Assembly (NCBI GenBank): GCA_021029095.1 | Contig: JAJOHG010000003.1 | Coordinates: 1,364,001-1,428,000, forward strand | Direction: 5' to 3' | DNA from: Phellopilus nigrolimitatus | Taxonomy: Eukaryota; Basidiomycota; Agaricomycetes; Hymenochaetales; Hymenochaetaceae | Length of the DNA stretch: 64,000 bases | Shown here: one piece after another, positions 52,688 to 63,933 of the stretch | How the letters are laid out: each line of letters begins with the position of its first letter | How positions within the stretch are numbered: the first letter of the stretch is position 1 | Notes under the pieces: model-generated | Seen by the model: the letters and a program-made list of their open reading frames with translations, nothing else | Databases searched by the model: none | Told to the model about the DNA's origin: nothing | Position numbers and translations under genes: made by a program

Positions 52688-53917
52688 TTGGAGTGATGTC
52701 CGCCTCCTCGCAGTAGGCTGATTGGTAGTATTCTAGGGCTCGAAACTCCAGGGAAATATTATCATTCGTGATTCCATGTTTTGATGTAACTAGGACCCTC
52801 TGCGCGTGATGTCGAGCTCTGTCAAACAACTGCAGCATTTTCTAAAACAGGGACAAGTTGAAAGCTGGACTGCTGCCGCTGCCTATTAGGATCTACTACG
52901 CATCATTACCAGTATCTATTAGAAACATTACTTCGTACATCTTCATTCAATTCATTCATTCATTCAATGGGCGCTTCCATTGACCTTTCATATGCGGATA
53001 GATAGACCTTACGACATTGAGCAGACTTGAGCATATAACCAACGCCCTGTCCTTCCCTGATATCAGACACCTGGCTGCGATTATCCGACTCGAAGACCTG
53101 TCGGATCAGACGGAACTCGATGGATAATGGAAATGTATCTTTCCTTCACATAACACGTACATGGAGCTCGAGAACTTCACATTCAAAACATTTTCTTCCA
53201 GACAATCTAACATTTACTCTCTTCCTCTCAACAAACTCCTGAGCTTTGCACACCTGGTATGAAGCTGAGATATGTATCTGAGAGTGAGCTGCCAGCACTG
53301 AAAACTCTACTGCTCCGACGTACGGATGGTATTGATGACGAATGGCTGGAGCACTTCTGATCTGCAATGGAGGAGCAAGGACACTGGGAAGGTTTGGAGA
53401 AAGCCACAATCGTCAGATGTCGCGGGCTGTAAAAAGATAGAGCAGAGAAAGCGATTTTCACAGAGGTTCGAATGGGTTTCATAGCTCGAATGGGTTTCAT
53501 ATTATATGTCGCAATTGTAAACATAGAGACTTTATGTTTCAGATGAATCTTGCCCATGCGAGATGCAAGGTGTTATGGTATATTTTACAGTGCGCAATCA
53601 CAAGTGTCAAGAATATCTAATCACCCAAAATTATGATGCGCAACACAATCCTACTGCTTCTTTATTGCTTCTATGCATAACAAACCCTCGCCAAAGCGAG
53701 CAAAGAATCATTAATGTAAGAGTCCAGGAAGGGGATGATAAATAGCTTACCCTTTTTCTTGGGGATCGAGATGCCTCAACATTGTCAGAGGATTGTCCTG
53801 GAGTGTGATAAAGTAACCCATAAGTAAAGTATCACACGCGAGAACAGGCTGAAAAATATAAGTAACAAAAATACAAGCATTGCTCGTTTCGACGAACAAA
53901 GCCACCAAACAACCCGG
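52688..53917. other. Intergenic
   Basis: No supported gene. A short CATT/TTCA simple repeat lies near 52950-52970. Confidence 0.5.
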
Positions 53918-55099
53918 ATGAACGATCACGTGCGGGCCACCAGAATGCGCGTACAAAAGGCTCGCAGATCCAGCCACCAGCCGACAGCCACCATCATCTC
54001 CTCCACGATGGACTTGGACTATGAATTTCCGCAGACCCCACCTGCCACCCCTCGCCCTCAAACTTCAGATTTACCCCCTTGTGACGGCGAGCAATTTGCC
54101 TTGTCCCCAACTCTCTCATCGCCACCAACAGAATTCGCCGACTATGGCGGGAACGGCCAGTGCATCGGACTCGTTTTCCCGTCTTTGTGTCAACCGCTGG
54201 GATACCCAGCCAGCATGAGTGGAGAATCACTGTGGGCCTATCCGTCCATGGCATACGACGACCATGTCGCTACTCCCGCCGGCGGGGAAGACCCAGTGTC
54301 TTCCCTGCAAAACAATGTCAACCCTAAAGGGGATGTGCCGACATCCCCACACTTCCTGGGGGATGCTTACAGCGTCACCTCCATTACTAGCGCCGAGATT
54401 CTCTTGCAGAGAATCACATCTGAGCTCGACATCGGGCCTTCGATCGGAGCCATAGACAGATGGTTGCGCAGTTTATCGTCCAGCCACAGTGAAGACGCTC
54501 TGCTCTCTATAAGAGAGAAAGTCATCCACCTATTCCTGGATATCTGGGACCCGGTGAGTGTGCCTTCCTATTTCTCGCAGGCCACTGCCTGACATCCAGC
54601 ATCCAGTCATACAACCATCGGTTTATCGGGGAGTACGAGCTCTTCATCGCACCTAGTTCACTCCTTGAGAGTGATGAAGACCTTCCCCTGCGCCTCGTCC
54701 ATACGAAGAAGGGGATCGTCGTCGCAAAACTCCTTGGCGAGATGTTCCGTGCCCACATCGTCGCCAGCCACGACATTGCTGACGCCGCCGAACTCCTCTT
54801 CGAGCACCGTTGGTCGAACGGATATGTGATCGGGCTCAACACCCTCCTCAGTGCCGCAGGCGATGAAATATGCCGATACGCGGCCAAACCTCGCATTTTA
54901 ACCCTTGCTCAACATTTGGAAGATTTCAAAGTTGAGTATGGGATACTGGGCTTATCGATGGAATACTTCGTCGGGGTAAGTCTTTGAGAAATCATTCGTT
55001 CTTGATACACGAGCTGAAATTGAACGTACCTAGGGCATCGCTCAAATGATCTATGAGTTCCAAGGGAATCAGGGAAACTCGGGAGATGAAGATGCTTGA
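53918..55099 (+). CDS. Conserved fungal protein, helical C-terminal domain
   Basis: Three exons (53918-54553, 54607-54975, 55034-55099) give 356 residues. An in-frame ATG at 54008 gives 326 residues and may be the true start, because MDLDYEFPQTPPATP resembles the start of related mushroom proteins. The first ~150 residues are Pro/Ser/Thr-rich and disordered. The rest is an all-helical domain: SAEILLQRITSELDIGPSIG, then REKVIHLFLDIWDPSYNHRF, AKLLGEMFRAHIVASHDIAD and VEYGILGLSMEYFVG. The helix pairs are somewhat like MIF4G or HEAT modules, but I cannot assign a family. No membrane segment or catalytic motif. Splice sites are canonical. Confidence 0.72.
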
Positions 55100-55995
55100 T
55101 GTTCTATCTACGCGTTCCTAGTGTATTATAGCGTAGTGTGCATTCCGTGTAATCATCGCTCGTTCCATTATCTTATACAATATTAAGCGCAAGCTACTCA
55201 CTTGAATCTCACTGGGTGCGATATCTGGACAGAACCATCCACGAGACCAGCGAGCCTGCACGATAAATAAGAAACAGAGAATCTTTTCAAACATGTTCTT
55301 ACCAGTTAAAAAAAACGCTCACTGTCATCACTAGTCATCGAGGGATAAGTAACGTATGTACGGTGATGGGGCTGACCTTCACCTCAGCATTTGTAGACGG
55401 TGACAACGCGGGTCGACCAACTTCAGGTTTAACGACTGGGAAGAGACGAGGATTTTCAACGACGACGTTAAATAGATAAGAACCCATGCGTATGCATTGT
55501 ACGAAGGCACATATCGGCGTAATGATCTCAAGATTGTTCTCGATCGCGAATGGGGCCGAACTTGCGAGAAGTTTGAAGAATGGGAGAATAGAAGAAGACT
55601 ATTATGCCATTGCTGTAAAAGTCGTGGCAGACGGAAAAAGAGCAGATATGAAAGCCACCAGGACGATGATGGAAGCTGGACAAGAAAGCAACGTTCAGAA
55701 TTTGAGAGCAACCAAATCGGTGCGGCTCGGACTTTTAGAGCACGTGCTCATAGGGCTTCTCTCAATCCGTCAACCTTTCCGCAGACGGAAAGATGTAAGA
55801 GTAACTGGCGTTCTGTGCATATGCGAATCTTGAAGATATCCAGTTTAATAAGCCACGTAAATGTACTGAATTTTGCTAGTCTGAGGGCATCGTGATTCCG
55901 AAGTCACTCAATTTACTACGCACAGTAGCATGTACGAGGTCCGAACACGGTATGTATGCGTAGCAAAGAAAGATAATGAAAAATCAACGATAACA
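55100..55995. other. Intergenic, convergent 3' ends
   Basis: Between convergent genes. A plus-strand frame (55497-55895) is basic and charged but has no recognisable family or splice partners. Confidence 0.4.
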
Positions 55996-57653
55996 TTATC
56001 TATGCTTCCGACGTTTACGATTTTTGCCGCCAGTATCAGTTCCGGCCGCTCCTTGGTCCCCATTACTCACTGCGGTATCCTCGAACACGCCCTGTGCTTT
56101 CGCGACAGCCTGCTTCCTGATCTTCTCGGGCACCTTCTCCCAGTAGACCTCTTCCTTCTTTCCCTGTACGAGCGTGATAACGATAAACGTGTCTTTTGCG
56201 GGCGGCGCACCCTTGCCATCCAGTGCGCTTGCTTGGGTAATTTTGCGGTCGGAGAAATGGCGAGCGCGCGTGCGTGCTGAGGCGCTGTCAATCGGAGAAG
56301 GCACTGTGAACGAGCCAGCGATGTCAGAGATATTATTAGAGGCTCAGATAGAGGAAGGAAGCACGTACGCTGTCGAGCCCTTTGTTGTAGTCCACATAAT
56401 CGATCGCGTCGGCGGCTCCGCTCGCAACCCCGCCGAGAGCATGCGTGAAGAGCGAGCGAAGCGTCGTCTTGTTCGTCTCTAGGTGCACATTTTTGACGAA
56501 GACGAGACAGTCAGTTGGATAAGGAAGCGTTGTCTGGTGTGTAGGTGCAAGGGAAGGGCAGGAGTTTCTTCTGCGTCGGTGTAGCTTTGCCGACGTGCTT
56601 GTTCCTGAGCATCCAAGACTTTCGCAGGCAGTTGTGATACATTAGAGGACGGGCCAGGCCTGCTGGGAATTATGGTCTTTTCGAGCAGCTGACGCTACAA
56701 AGAAAGATACTCCGCCCCCAGCCTGTCCCTCTCTTTCTTTGACAGACAACGAAAACCAAGCTCGACAGCTTCGTTCACGTCCCCTGGCATAGCCGCACTC
56801 GCCTGAGACGGCCGCAAGTCAGGATTCCACGGCCAGCGCTGCAGGAGGTGCTCCGCGTCTTTCACCCGCAGAAACACGACGAAAACGAAGCCTCTGTTTT
56901 GGGTCGGGGGGCGGCGCACCTGGCTTGTCGTCGCGATGAAAAGGGAAGGTAACGCTTTGCACCGATTCAGTCTGAGACGCCCCTGGACCCGTCTCGTCAG
57001 CCAGGAGCTCGCGAATGAACCGGTACACGGCCGGAACCGTACGTGCAGAGTGAGGCAGATTCTCCTGCGGCGACCCTCAGTTGTCATGTAGATGCACATA
57101 TGTAGATAGCATACGCACGATATAGATCGTCTTGCTGTCCCACTGGAAAGACGTGTATTTGCGGATCCGCTCTCGCACCTTTGTCCAGTCCTTGCGCCGC
57201 ACCTCGAACCCGCCTTGTTCCGCTTAACTGCTTCCGCCCTGTCCAATCCATGTACCTTGGCATGGATCCACGATAATCATGCGACCTTCCAGAACCGGAC
57301 TGGACCTAATACAGCGCATGAGTGCCAACTCCGGCGGTACGGGCGACATGCCTGCAAACGCTGGCGCCGAGTGTGTCACATAGCTGAGAGGAACGACTTC
57401 GAGCTCGATCAAATTCGGAAAAGGCAATGTCGGAGCGGAAGAGCCTCACAGCCGTCCTCGTTCGCATCCATTATCTCTAGCATCTCTGGGCTCGACCACA
57501 ATGCGTGGTCAGATAGTGCCAGCTCGAAAAGAGCAGCATACGCGCCGTCGTGCAAATACGCTTCCTTCTGCTTGAGCCTGCCGGTCTGTCTCTGCACACG
57601 CGCACCTTCCGAGTCGTCTCCTCCTCCTGCGTACTAATTCTCGGCCTTTGCAT
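55996..57653 (-). pseudogene. LARP7/Pof8-like La-related protein, disrupted
   Basis: The ATG at 57653 starts exon 57606-57653. It is followed by exons 57450-57567, 57256-57351, 57119-57213 and one starting at 57064, all in phase. The protein has LHDGAYAALFELALSDHALW, GGFEVRRKDW, IYIENLPHSARTVPAVYRFI (RRM1 strand 1) and GFVFVVFLRVKDAEHLL (RNP1-like). A C-terminal xRRM follows with CLVFVKNVHLETNKTTLRS and IDYVDYNKGLDS. This order fits the LARP7/Pof8 group, which in fission yeast binds telomerase RNA and assists U6 snRNA modification. Three lesions: an in-frame TAG (56695-56697) where relatives have coding sequence, a frame change at a C6 run near 56915 (only a 28-nt intron would rescue it), and a one-base shift near 56265. 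As written it cannot make a full protein; sequence error is the alternative. Confidence 0.7.
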
Positions 57654-58040
57654 GAGGAGACTCGGCTATCCTTGACGATGAGGTGACCTGACGCGCGGGC
57701 TTGACCAATTTTTTGCCGAGCTTGGCGAGTTTTCTCGGCACGAACGCAAAACCTGGAATAGCTATGCTATCAAGCCAGAGTACCTAGTAAAAGCAGAAGA
57801 TACGAGCTGAGAGTAGCTCAGAACATGCCAGCTCAAAACGTCGCCTGAAGGTCTCAAGAAGAGTTACGGGACGCGACGATGCGTACGAAACGCGTGATAC
57901 CGAGCGTGACCTCTAATATTCCAAGTTCTCGGAAATCAACACAACAAAAAGAAGCTCCGCGTATTCAGTCTTTCGAGAGTCATGTAAGCATTGATGTTGT
58001 ACATGCAAGAAGGAAATGGTAGAGAAAAAAGAAAACGTTT

Positions 58041-58229
58041 GTGTTGAGATATATGGCTTATGTGAGCTTGATGTGGCGAGTTTTATTTAATTGTGTTTGG
58101 CGGAGCCGGAACCGTATACTCGATCTCTTGTTTGCACTCACGAAGCTGAAGCATCTGATCCTCAAATCGCGCAACGTCGACGATGCATTTCTGCCATTGA
58201 CTGTGGCTGAACGGTACCAAGTGGCGTGA
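58041..58229 (+). pseudogene. F-box/LRR protein fragment
   Basis: A short frame contains LLFALTKLKHLILKSRNVDD followed by AFLPLTV. This matches the segment IPELRHLSLKMHNLNDAFLHA of the adjacent F-box gene in spacing and key residues (L-x-H-L-x-L-K, DAFL). No start, F-box or further repeats are attached. It looks like a leftover from a duplicated F-box gene. Confidence 0.5.
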
Positions 58230-58487
58230 GATCCTACAATCCGCATATGGGTCGTGTGGCCTGCGTCACGCTTTGGCTTGTTGAACACTCTTTTAAGACT
58301 TCTTCAGTCTTGCCTCGTTTGCACGCCTGCTCATCTCTTACGCTCTTACTTACTATCGTCGTCTCGATTCTTGAATTACCTTTTTTTCCTCAGAAGAATC
58401 AATACGAATTGAGTCACCATCGCCTCAACTAGATTTCTTATCAAGCATTCCAACGACTTCAACTGACTCGTTTCTAACGCCGACACC

Positions 58488-60060
58488 ATGATGTCGACCA
58501 TGGCCACCTTTCGCGAAATCGTTGCCGTCAGAAAGCAGATGGAGTCTCATGTCACCGATGCCCGGAAATTGAAGCATCTTAATCAGCAGACTAATAGAAT
58601 TGCGCGGCGTGCACGCGAGCGGCATAAACGCCGACATCCTCGCCCAGATAATTTCTTGGCTCCCGCTTCCGAATCTCGCATATCCATCGAATACCGACGC
58701 CCCACTTAACGTATCGCAAGTCTGCCGGACCTGGCGATACTCCGCTGTCTCGAACTCAGCCCTCTGGGCGAAGCTTTCTTTTTACGCACAGAAGGATCCG
58801 CTTCCCGACTGGACATTCTTGTCAGGAGACCCAGAGGTTATTCATCCGAGGATCGAGGTGGCAGTTAAGGCGTGGAGTACCTGGCTAGCAAGATCACGCA
58901 GCTCACCTTTGCTCGTTAAATTTGACCCGAACCTTATACAATGGTCTTCAGATGAATATAAGAAAATAACCAAGCTTCTTGTCATGACTCTTTCTCACCA
59001 GCGACGCTGGAAGCATATCGACATTGGTTTTCCGCATAAAGATCATGATATGACGTTTACGATGCGCGACATGCCTCTACTAGAAACACTGTCTGTCGGT
59101 GTTAAAGCAGGATGGAGAACATCTTCAGGAGGCCAAAGGGTTTATCTTGACCTGTCCCGTTCTCCTCGTCTAAGGGAACTCCGAATGTTCGACGTATGCT
59201 ACCTCCATAACCCCGCACCGGCATTCGGAAAACTTAGCAAGCTAACATTACGCAACCGGAACACCTCTGCTCTCGGTCTGACATGGAAGGATTTCATCCA
59301 AACCGTGCGCTTTGCTCCACAGTTGCAGTTCATCAAAAAGCTTATGCTTTCTGTTGACGACGTGCGAGATACGACCGAGGTTGTCTTGCCCATGGTTCGT
59401 GAAGCAAGTTTCAAGCTTACGGAAAAGCAGCCACGAGCACTCGGCCACGCTCTTAGCCAGCTCACTATGCCGAATCTCGAGAGCCTTGATATCGCAGTCT
59501 GTCGTACTGCAAACGTGAGCAGTCTTTTCATCAGCATCAAGTCTTTACTTCTTCGCTCCAAGTGCCCCTTGACATCCCTAAGTCTTTGGTTCTTGTCTCC
59601 CTGGCGCCCTGGATCGGACGACACAATCCACGTACTCGACCTCCTGTCTACGATACCGGAGTTGAGACATCTATCCCTCAAAATGCACAACCTCAACGAT
59701 GCGTTCTTGCATGCGCTGACGATCTCGCCAGGCTCTACGGATTTCGAGCCAGAACATAATCTGTGCCCAGAATTGGAATCAATCAAATTTCCCGAGCCAC
59801 AGCATGAGATGTCCTCGGATAGCTTCTGTGAAATGGTTGCATCTCGCTGGATTGCAGGCGGCACACTTCGGAAAGTTTCCGTTTCCAACATACGCCTAAA
59901 GCACGCAACTCCTCGCACGCGTAGCGTGATTAATGCGTTCATTTCGGTAGGGTTGGTGATTGAAGATCGCAGTTTGCGTTTTAGAGAGTGGGAAGACTAC
60001 GAATCGCCTTTGGAATTCGATGGTTCGCCTTTTTCCTTCTTGATCGAACACGCAAGCTGA
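58488..60060 (+). CDS. F-box protein with leucine-rich C-terminus
   Basis: From the ATG at 58488 a frame encodes a charged coiled-coil leader (MATFREIVAVRKQMESHV, ending LNQQTNRI). This leader typically precedes the F-box in the large mushroom F-box family. The F-box itself (INADILAQIISWLPLPNLA, then VSQVCRTWRYSAVSNSALW) lies in the next frame and runs open to 60060, about 485 residues. It continues with irregular leucine-rich repeats (SPRLRELRMFDVCYL, GKLSKLTLRNRN, MPNLESLDIAV, IPELRHLSLKM). F-box proteins deliver substrates to SCF ubiquitin ligases; the target is unknown. A one-base break at about 58590-58630 separates leader and F-box. A splice from 58492 to about 58580 could bypass it but would drop the leader. 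The frame break may be an error or decay. Confidence 0.75.
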
Positions 60061-60534
60061 CCATATTCGTGTCTATTTTACAGACTAATACGTAACTGTA
60101 CTCTTTTCAAATGTCTTATAGGATTGCGGAGGCGATGAAAGCAAAGCGGGAACGTTGGAAAGAGCAGATGCCACTCAAGTGGTGGCAATACATTCGTGCT
60201 AGGATTGAGGCTCTCGGGCTTGTTGATAATTTGATGTAGATTTACTTCAGATGGGGTCGGATTTGAGACATATTGCCAAGGAATGTGTAATTGACAATTT
60301 AGAATTATAATTGACGAGGTCACCATCATGTATCCAGTGTTGGATTTATGGCTAACTGCGATTTTAGATCTAACACGTCAGACAATATTTCCAAGAGTTT
60401 TGTACCCAAGTGTGTCAAAGTGCATGGAGGCACGGGGAGTGTCTGCAGACACCACCACCAAACTTCCTTTTCCGCCCGCCCGTCCTCCCAACAAACAAAA
60501 AAAGCCTCATGAATCCAGTTCTTCGAGAGTTGCG
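60061..60534. other. 3' flank of F-box gene
   Basis: Short stretch with no supported gene; probably the 3' UTR and spacer. Confidence 0.5.
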
Positions 60535-61030
60535 CATGCAAGGTGAAGAAAATGCTTAGAAATATCACAAACAGAGACAGCTATGCGTAGGAAAAAGAAA
60601 ACATTTGGATGCATATAGCAGAAAGTCTACGGCCCCCTAAATAAGGAAGGTGGTTCACATCCGCATCGCCTGCACGTCACATTCAACTAAGAAAAGGCTG
60701 AACAGGATGTCTAACTGTGCAAAACTTATCTTCGGACATATACGATGAAAACACAACACATGCACGGTCAATTCGAGGTTGCACCATTTGCTTTCCATTT
60801 CTGTCACGTGACTTAGTTTGTAGGCCTGGTCACAAATGACAACGGAGGATACAGATGATTGTGCGGCGCGAACCACTTCCTTATTTAGGGGGGCCGTAGA
60901 CTTTCTACACCCACCTGTGCGTAGATTACTATTGTACATGCAAGGAGAAGACAATGTTTAGAAAGGTAACAAACAGAAACAACTATGCGTAGGAAAGAGA
61001 AAACAATTGGATACATACGCAGGATTCCTT
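60535..61030. repeat. Direct repeat pair flanking an inverted-repeat element
   Basis: Two direct copies of about 90 bp (about 60535-60622 and 60939-61026) share CATGCAAGG, AACTATGCGTAGGAAA-like and GAAAACA-TTGGAT-CATA blocks. Between them lies a segment of about 285 bp (60622-60907) bounded by inverted repeats of about 35 bp: GAAAGTCTACGGCCCCC then TAAATAAGGAAG at the left, and the complement at the right. The inner part looks like a small foldback element; the outer repeats look like a segmental duplication. No target-site duplication is obvious. Confidence 0.75.
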
Positions 61031-61282
61031 CTCCGTGATAATAAAAAGACCCAATTAGACTCATAAGTACCTTGAAATGTATGCACTGCGTGCTGTGATG
61101 AAGGACAAAAAACAAACAACAAAGGAGACAAAAGCAAACAGCAAGAAATAAATAATCAGAAGGGTGCGTGAAGCGCGCATGAGGCAGTCGTCGAATTTCT
61201 AGTAGGTAAAAAGAGCTTGAGTATCGTGAAGAGTGTGAATCGAATGTTTTCAAGCGAGTAGGGTATCAAATGCTTTAAGCCA

Positions 61283-63417
61283 TTACTCCTCACCCTCGTG
61301 TCTCAAGCGCTCGCGTACACGCACGAGTGCCCGGCCAAGCTCGTTGGCTCCCTGGCCGAGGGGACCCTCACCCCAAAAGCTATCGGCGGCCTCCGCATAG
61401 ACGAGGTCTGCGACGCCCGTGTTCAGCAGGAGGTCCCGCAGGTCAGGGTGCTGCATAAACTTGCGATACAGCACGTCTTCCATCTGCGCAGCGCCAGAGC
61501 GTGCCCGTCAGTTCAGTTTCCGCACGCAAAAAAGAGAGGGGCAGACCTTGTCTAAGATGACGTGCTCCCAGTCCCGCCGCGCGTGATGCTGCAAACCGGC
61601 AGCGAGGCCGTTGAGCTCCGGCAGGTCCCGCGCGCCGCGCACGCGCTCCGCGAGGTCCTCGCGCACGCCGAGGTACTTGTGCGCCTCGAGCAGGTGCGCC
61701 GCGCTCGGATACAGCTTCTCGCCATAGAGCACACGGTGCGGCGAGAGGTGCGTCAGCCCCGCGTACTCCGGCGTCGCGAGGCTGAACCGGATCGGCGCCG
61801 CGGACGGGCCCGCGCCCGCGACGAGGTGCGGCGCGCCGGCGGGCGAAAACGGGTGCATCGCCTGCGGCTGCGGCGGCAGCGCGGGGTCGCCGCCCTGCGG
61901 TGTCTGCAGCGGCATGAAGCCGGCGGGCGGGCCGTCCGCGGGCGGCTCCGGTGCGGCGCGCTGCCGCCAGAAGGGCGCGCGCCGCATGAACGAGCGTCCG
62001 AGCCCGCGCCCGCCGTGCGAGGACTCGCTGGTGTCCGACGTCGCGCCGCTGTCCTGCGGCACCATCATGCGCGGTTCCGGCACGCTGTCGTAGCGCCTGT
62101 GCCCCGCGCGCGCGGCGGGGTGCGGCCTGAACGGGTTGAGCCGCGAGAGCGTGCGCCCGAGCGCCGCGACGCCGTCGCGGTCGCGCTCCTCGCGCTCGCC
62201 CGCGAACCAGCCTGTGGGGTACACCTCTTTCTCGCGGTCCGCGTACGCGCGCCCGACGAGCAGGGTGCGGTACTTCTTGCTCATGTACACGTCGCGCGGG
62301 AGCTCGGGCAGCGGGTGCGCGAGCGGGCTGCGCGAGCGCGGGGGCCGCCGCTCGGACTGCGCCATCGCGGCGCCGCTCAGGAGGTGCGCGGGGATCTCGG
62401 ACTCGCGCGGCGGCTCCGGGAGCGGGTTCCCCGCGAGCGGGCCAACGTCGCGCATGGAGTAGGACGGCTCGCGGGCGAGCTCTGGGGCGGAGGACTGTGC
62501 GGAGAAGGGAAGCATAGGAGACGGGCCGGGGTCTGGGCGGGGCGCGGGGCCGTAATTGGGACTTGGCTGAGGAGAGGCCATCATGGGGATGATCGGGCCT
62601 TCCGACTGCTGCATTTGGGGGTAGGGTGTCTGGGGCGGAGGGCCTTGGTTTTGGATGCTCGGCTCTGGCATTGCCATCGGCGGAGCGGCTTGTGGGAGCG
62701 CGGGCGTCGGCTGGGCTTGATATTGAGGCTCGGGCGAGAACGGTGCCTGGGGCTGCGGCATCTGCGCCTGCGGCATCTGGGCGGCGGCATATTGTGGCTG
62801 CATCTGCGGGGGCGGCGGCATCTGGGGCATCTGCACACTCGGTGGGGCTTGGTACTGAGGCTGCTGCATCTGCGCAAAGGGCTGCGACTGCATCTGGGGC
62901 TGAGGCGGAGAAATCGAGGGCTGTGACTGCATTTGCGGTCGGACCTGGGGCTGCTGCATCTGCGCGAAGGCCTGCGGCTGCATCTGAGGCTGAGGTTGGG
63001 CACCCGGAGGCTGGGGCTGCATCTGCATCTGCGGTTGCGGCTGGACCTGGCCCGCATACGGCCCCGAGATCTGCTGCATGGGGTGCATGACCAGCGGGAC
63101 TGGCCTGCGTCAATCAGCCATAAAAAGGGAGAGGCCTGCGGGCGAGACTCACATACGATCTGCGGCGGCCTCCCGGCCTGCTGAGGCTGGGGATACATGG
63201 CGGGATACGCGAACGGCATCATGCCTGGCGCAGGCATATACTGCTGCTGCTGCTGCTGTCCGCCCGCCCTCCTGTTCCGCCCCCTCCTTGGGATCGGAGA
63301 TCCATACTGTGGAGACTGTGGAGACTTTTGCGCGTACTGGTTCGGGTACTGCTCGTACCCGGGCTGCGGCGGGCCATAGCTGTACTCGTAGCGCTGCCTG
63401 GACGAGTTGGCACCCAT
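61283..63417 (-). CDS. NADAR-domain protein with myristoylation-type N-terminus and Q/P-rich region
   Basis: Three exons (63153-63417, 61547-63099, 61283-61483) give 672 residues. It starts MGANSSRQ, which fits the N-myristoylation consensus (Gly2, Ser6). A low-complexity region of roughly 300 residues is rich in Gln, Pro and Met (QQQQQQ, repeated PQPQMQ). A Ser/Arg-rich linker carries KKYRTLLVGRAYADREKEVY and GRTLSRLNPFRPHP. The C-terminal ~150 residues form a NADAR (YbiA/RibX-like) domain: RFSLATPEYAGLTHLSPHRV, then GEKLYPSAAHLLEAHKYLG, the VLYRKFMQHPDLRDLLLNTG helix and FWGEGPLGQGANELGRAL. NADAR proteins cleave N-glycosidic bonds of ADP-ribose-linked or riboflavin-pathway compounds. The final intron is GT-AG in phase 0. 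The first uses a strong GTGAGT donor. Confidence 0.88.
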
Positions 63418-63489
63418 GTGCCGCGTGAAGTGATCGATGTGTCGTCCCCCTGGACGATTTTTTCACGTGTCGTTTTGAGGAGTATCGGG

Positions 63490-63933
63490 TCACAGATTAT
63501 TATCTCCTGGCGTTGACAGAGTCGCGAGAGGGCTGCCGCCGCGCCGTGGGGAGATGAACACGTTTGGCTCTCCCGCGGACAACGCTGGGAACACGAGGCC
63601 CGGAAAAGGTTTGCGCTGCTCCCAGTAGTCCTTCCGCGACAGACACTCCGGCCAAGAAAGCACAGTTAAAGAGGCAAATTGTTGAACATCTGGGGGAAAT
63701 AGAACGGAATAATAATAAATCGTGTATACAAGCTGCGATTTTTTTTGGCCGAGTCTGAAAAGACGCGTTTGGCCGAGGAAACAACATCCACGTGACAGTT
63801 GTGTGACATATGTGACAGTTTGCATGTCACAGATTGGTTTCCTGGGACTGGGCAGCGACTCGGACTCCAACTGCTCAAGAATGGACAGCACGATGGCGAG
63901 CAGGATTGCCGTCGACAGAGAAAAGGCAAGCAT
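63490..63933 (-). CDS. Possible small protein with hydrophobic N-terminus
   Basis: An open frame of 147 codons begins with a hydrophobic stretch (MLAFSLSTAILLAIVLSILE) that could be a signal peptide or anchor, followed by a charged turn. The middle part is poorly protein-like and may be an intron. The end (GLVFPALSAGEPNVFISPRR) reads better. It stops 72 bp upstream of the NADAR start, so it could instead be that gene's promoter or 5' UTR. No family recognised. Confidence 0.3.
   Translation of the reverse strand: MLAFSLSTAILLAIVLSILEQLESESLPSPRKPICDMQTVTYVTQLSRGCCFLGQTRLFRLGQKKSQLVYTIYYYSVLFPPDVQQFASLTVLSWPECLSRKDYWEQRKPFPGLVFPALSAGEPNVFISPRRGGSPLATLSTPGDNNL

Noticed and set aside
55497..55895. 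Basic, charged plus-strand frame of 132 codons
   Set aside because: No family, no splice partners and no homologous feature in the window; cannot be separated from a chance frame.
61562..62926. Open plus-strand frame of 454 codons opposite the NADAR gene
   Set aside because: Antisense of a GC-rich coding exon; composition dominated by Arg, Ala and Gly with no recognisable motif or promoter.
61443..63113. Open minus-strand frame of 556 codons rich in Ala, Arg and Pro overlapping the NADAR gene
   Set aside because: It is a shifted reading of the GC-rich NADAR exon. It lacks any domain, and the NADAR frame alone carries conserved motifs and phased splice sites.
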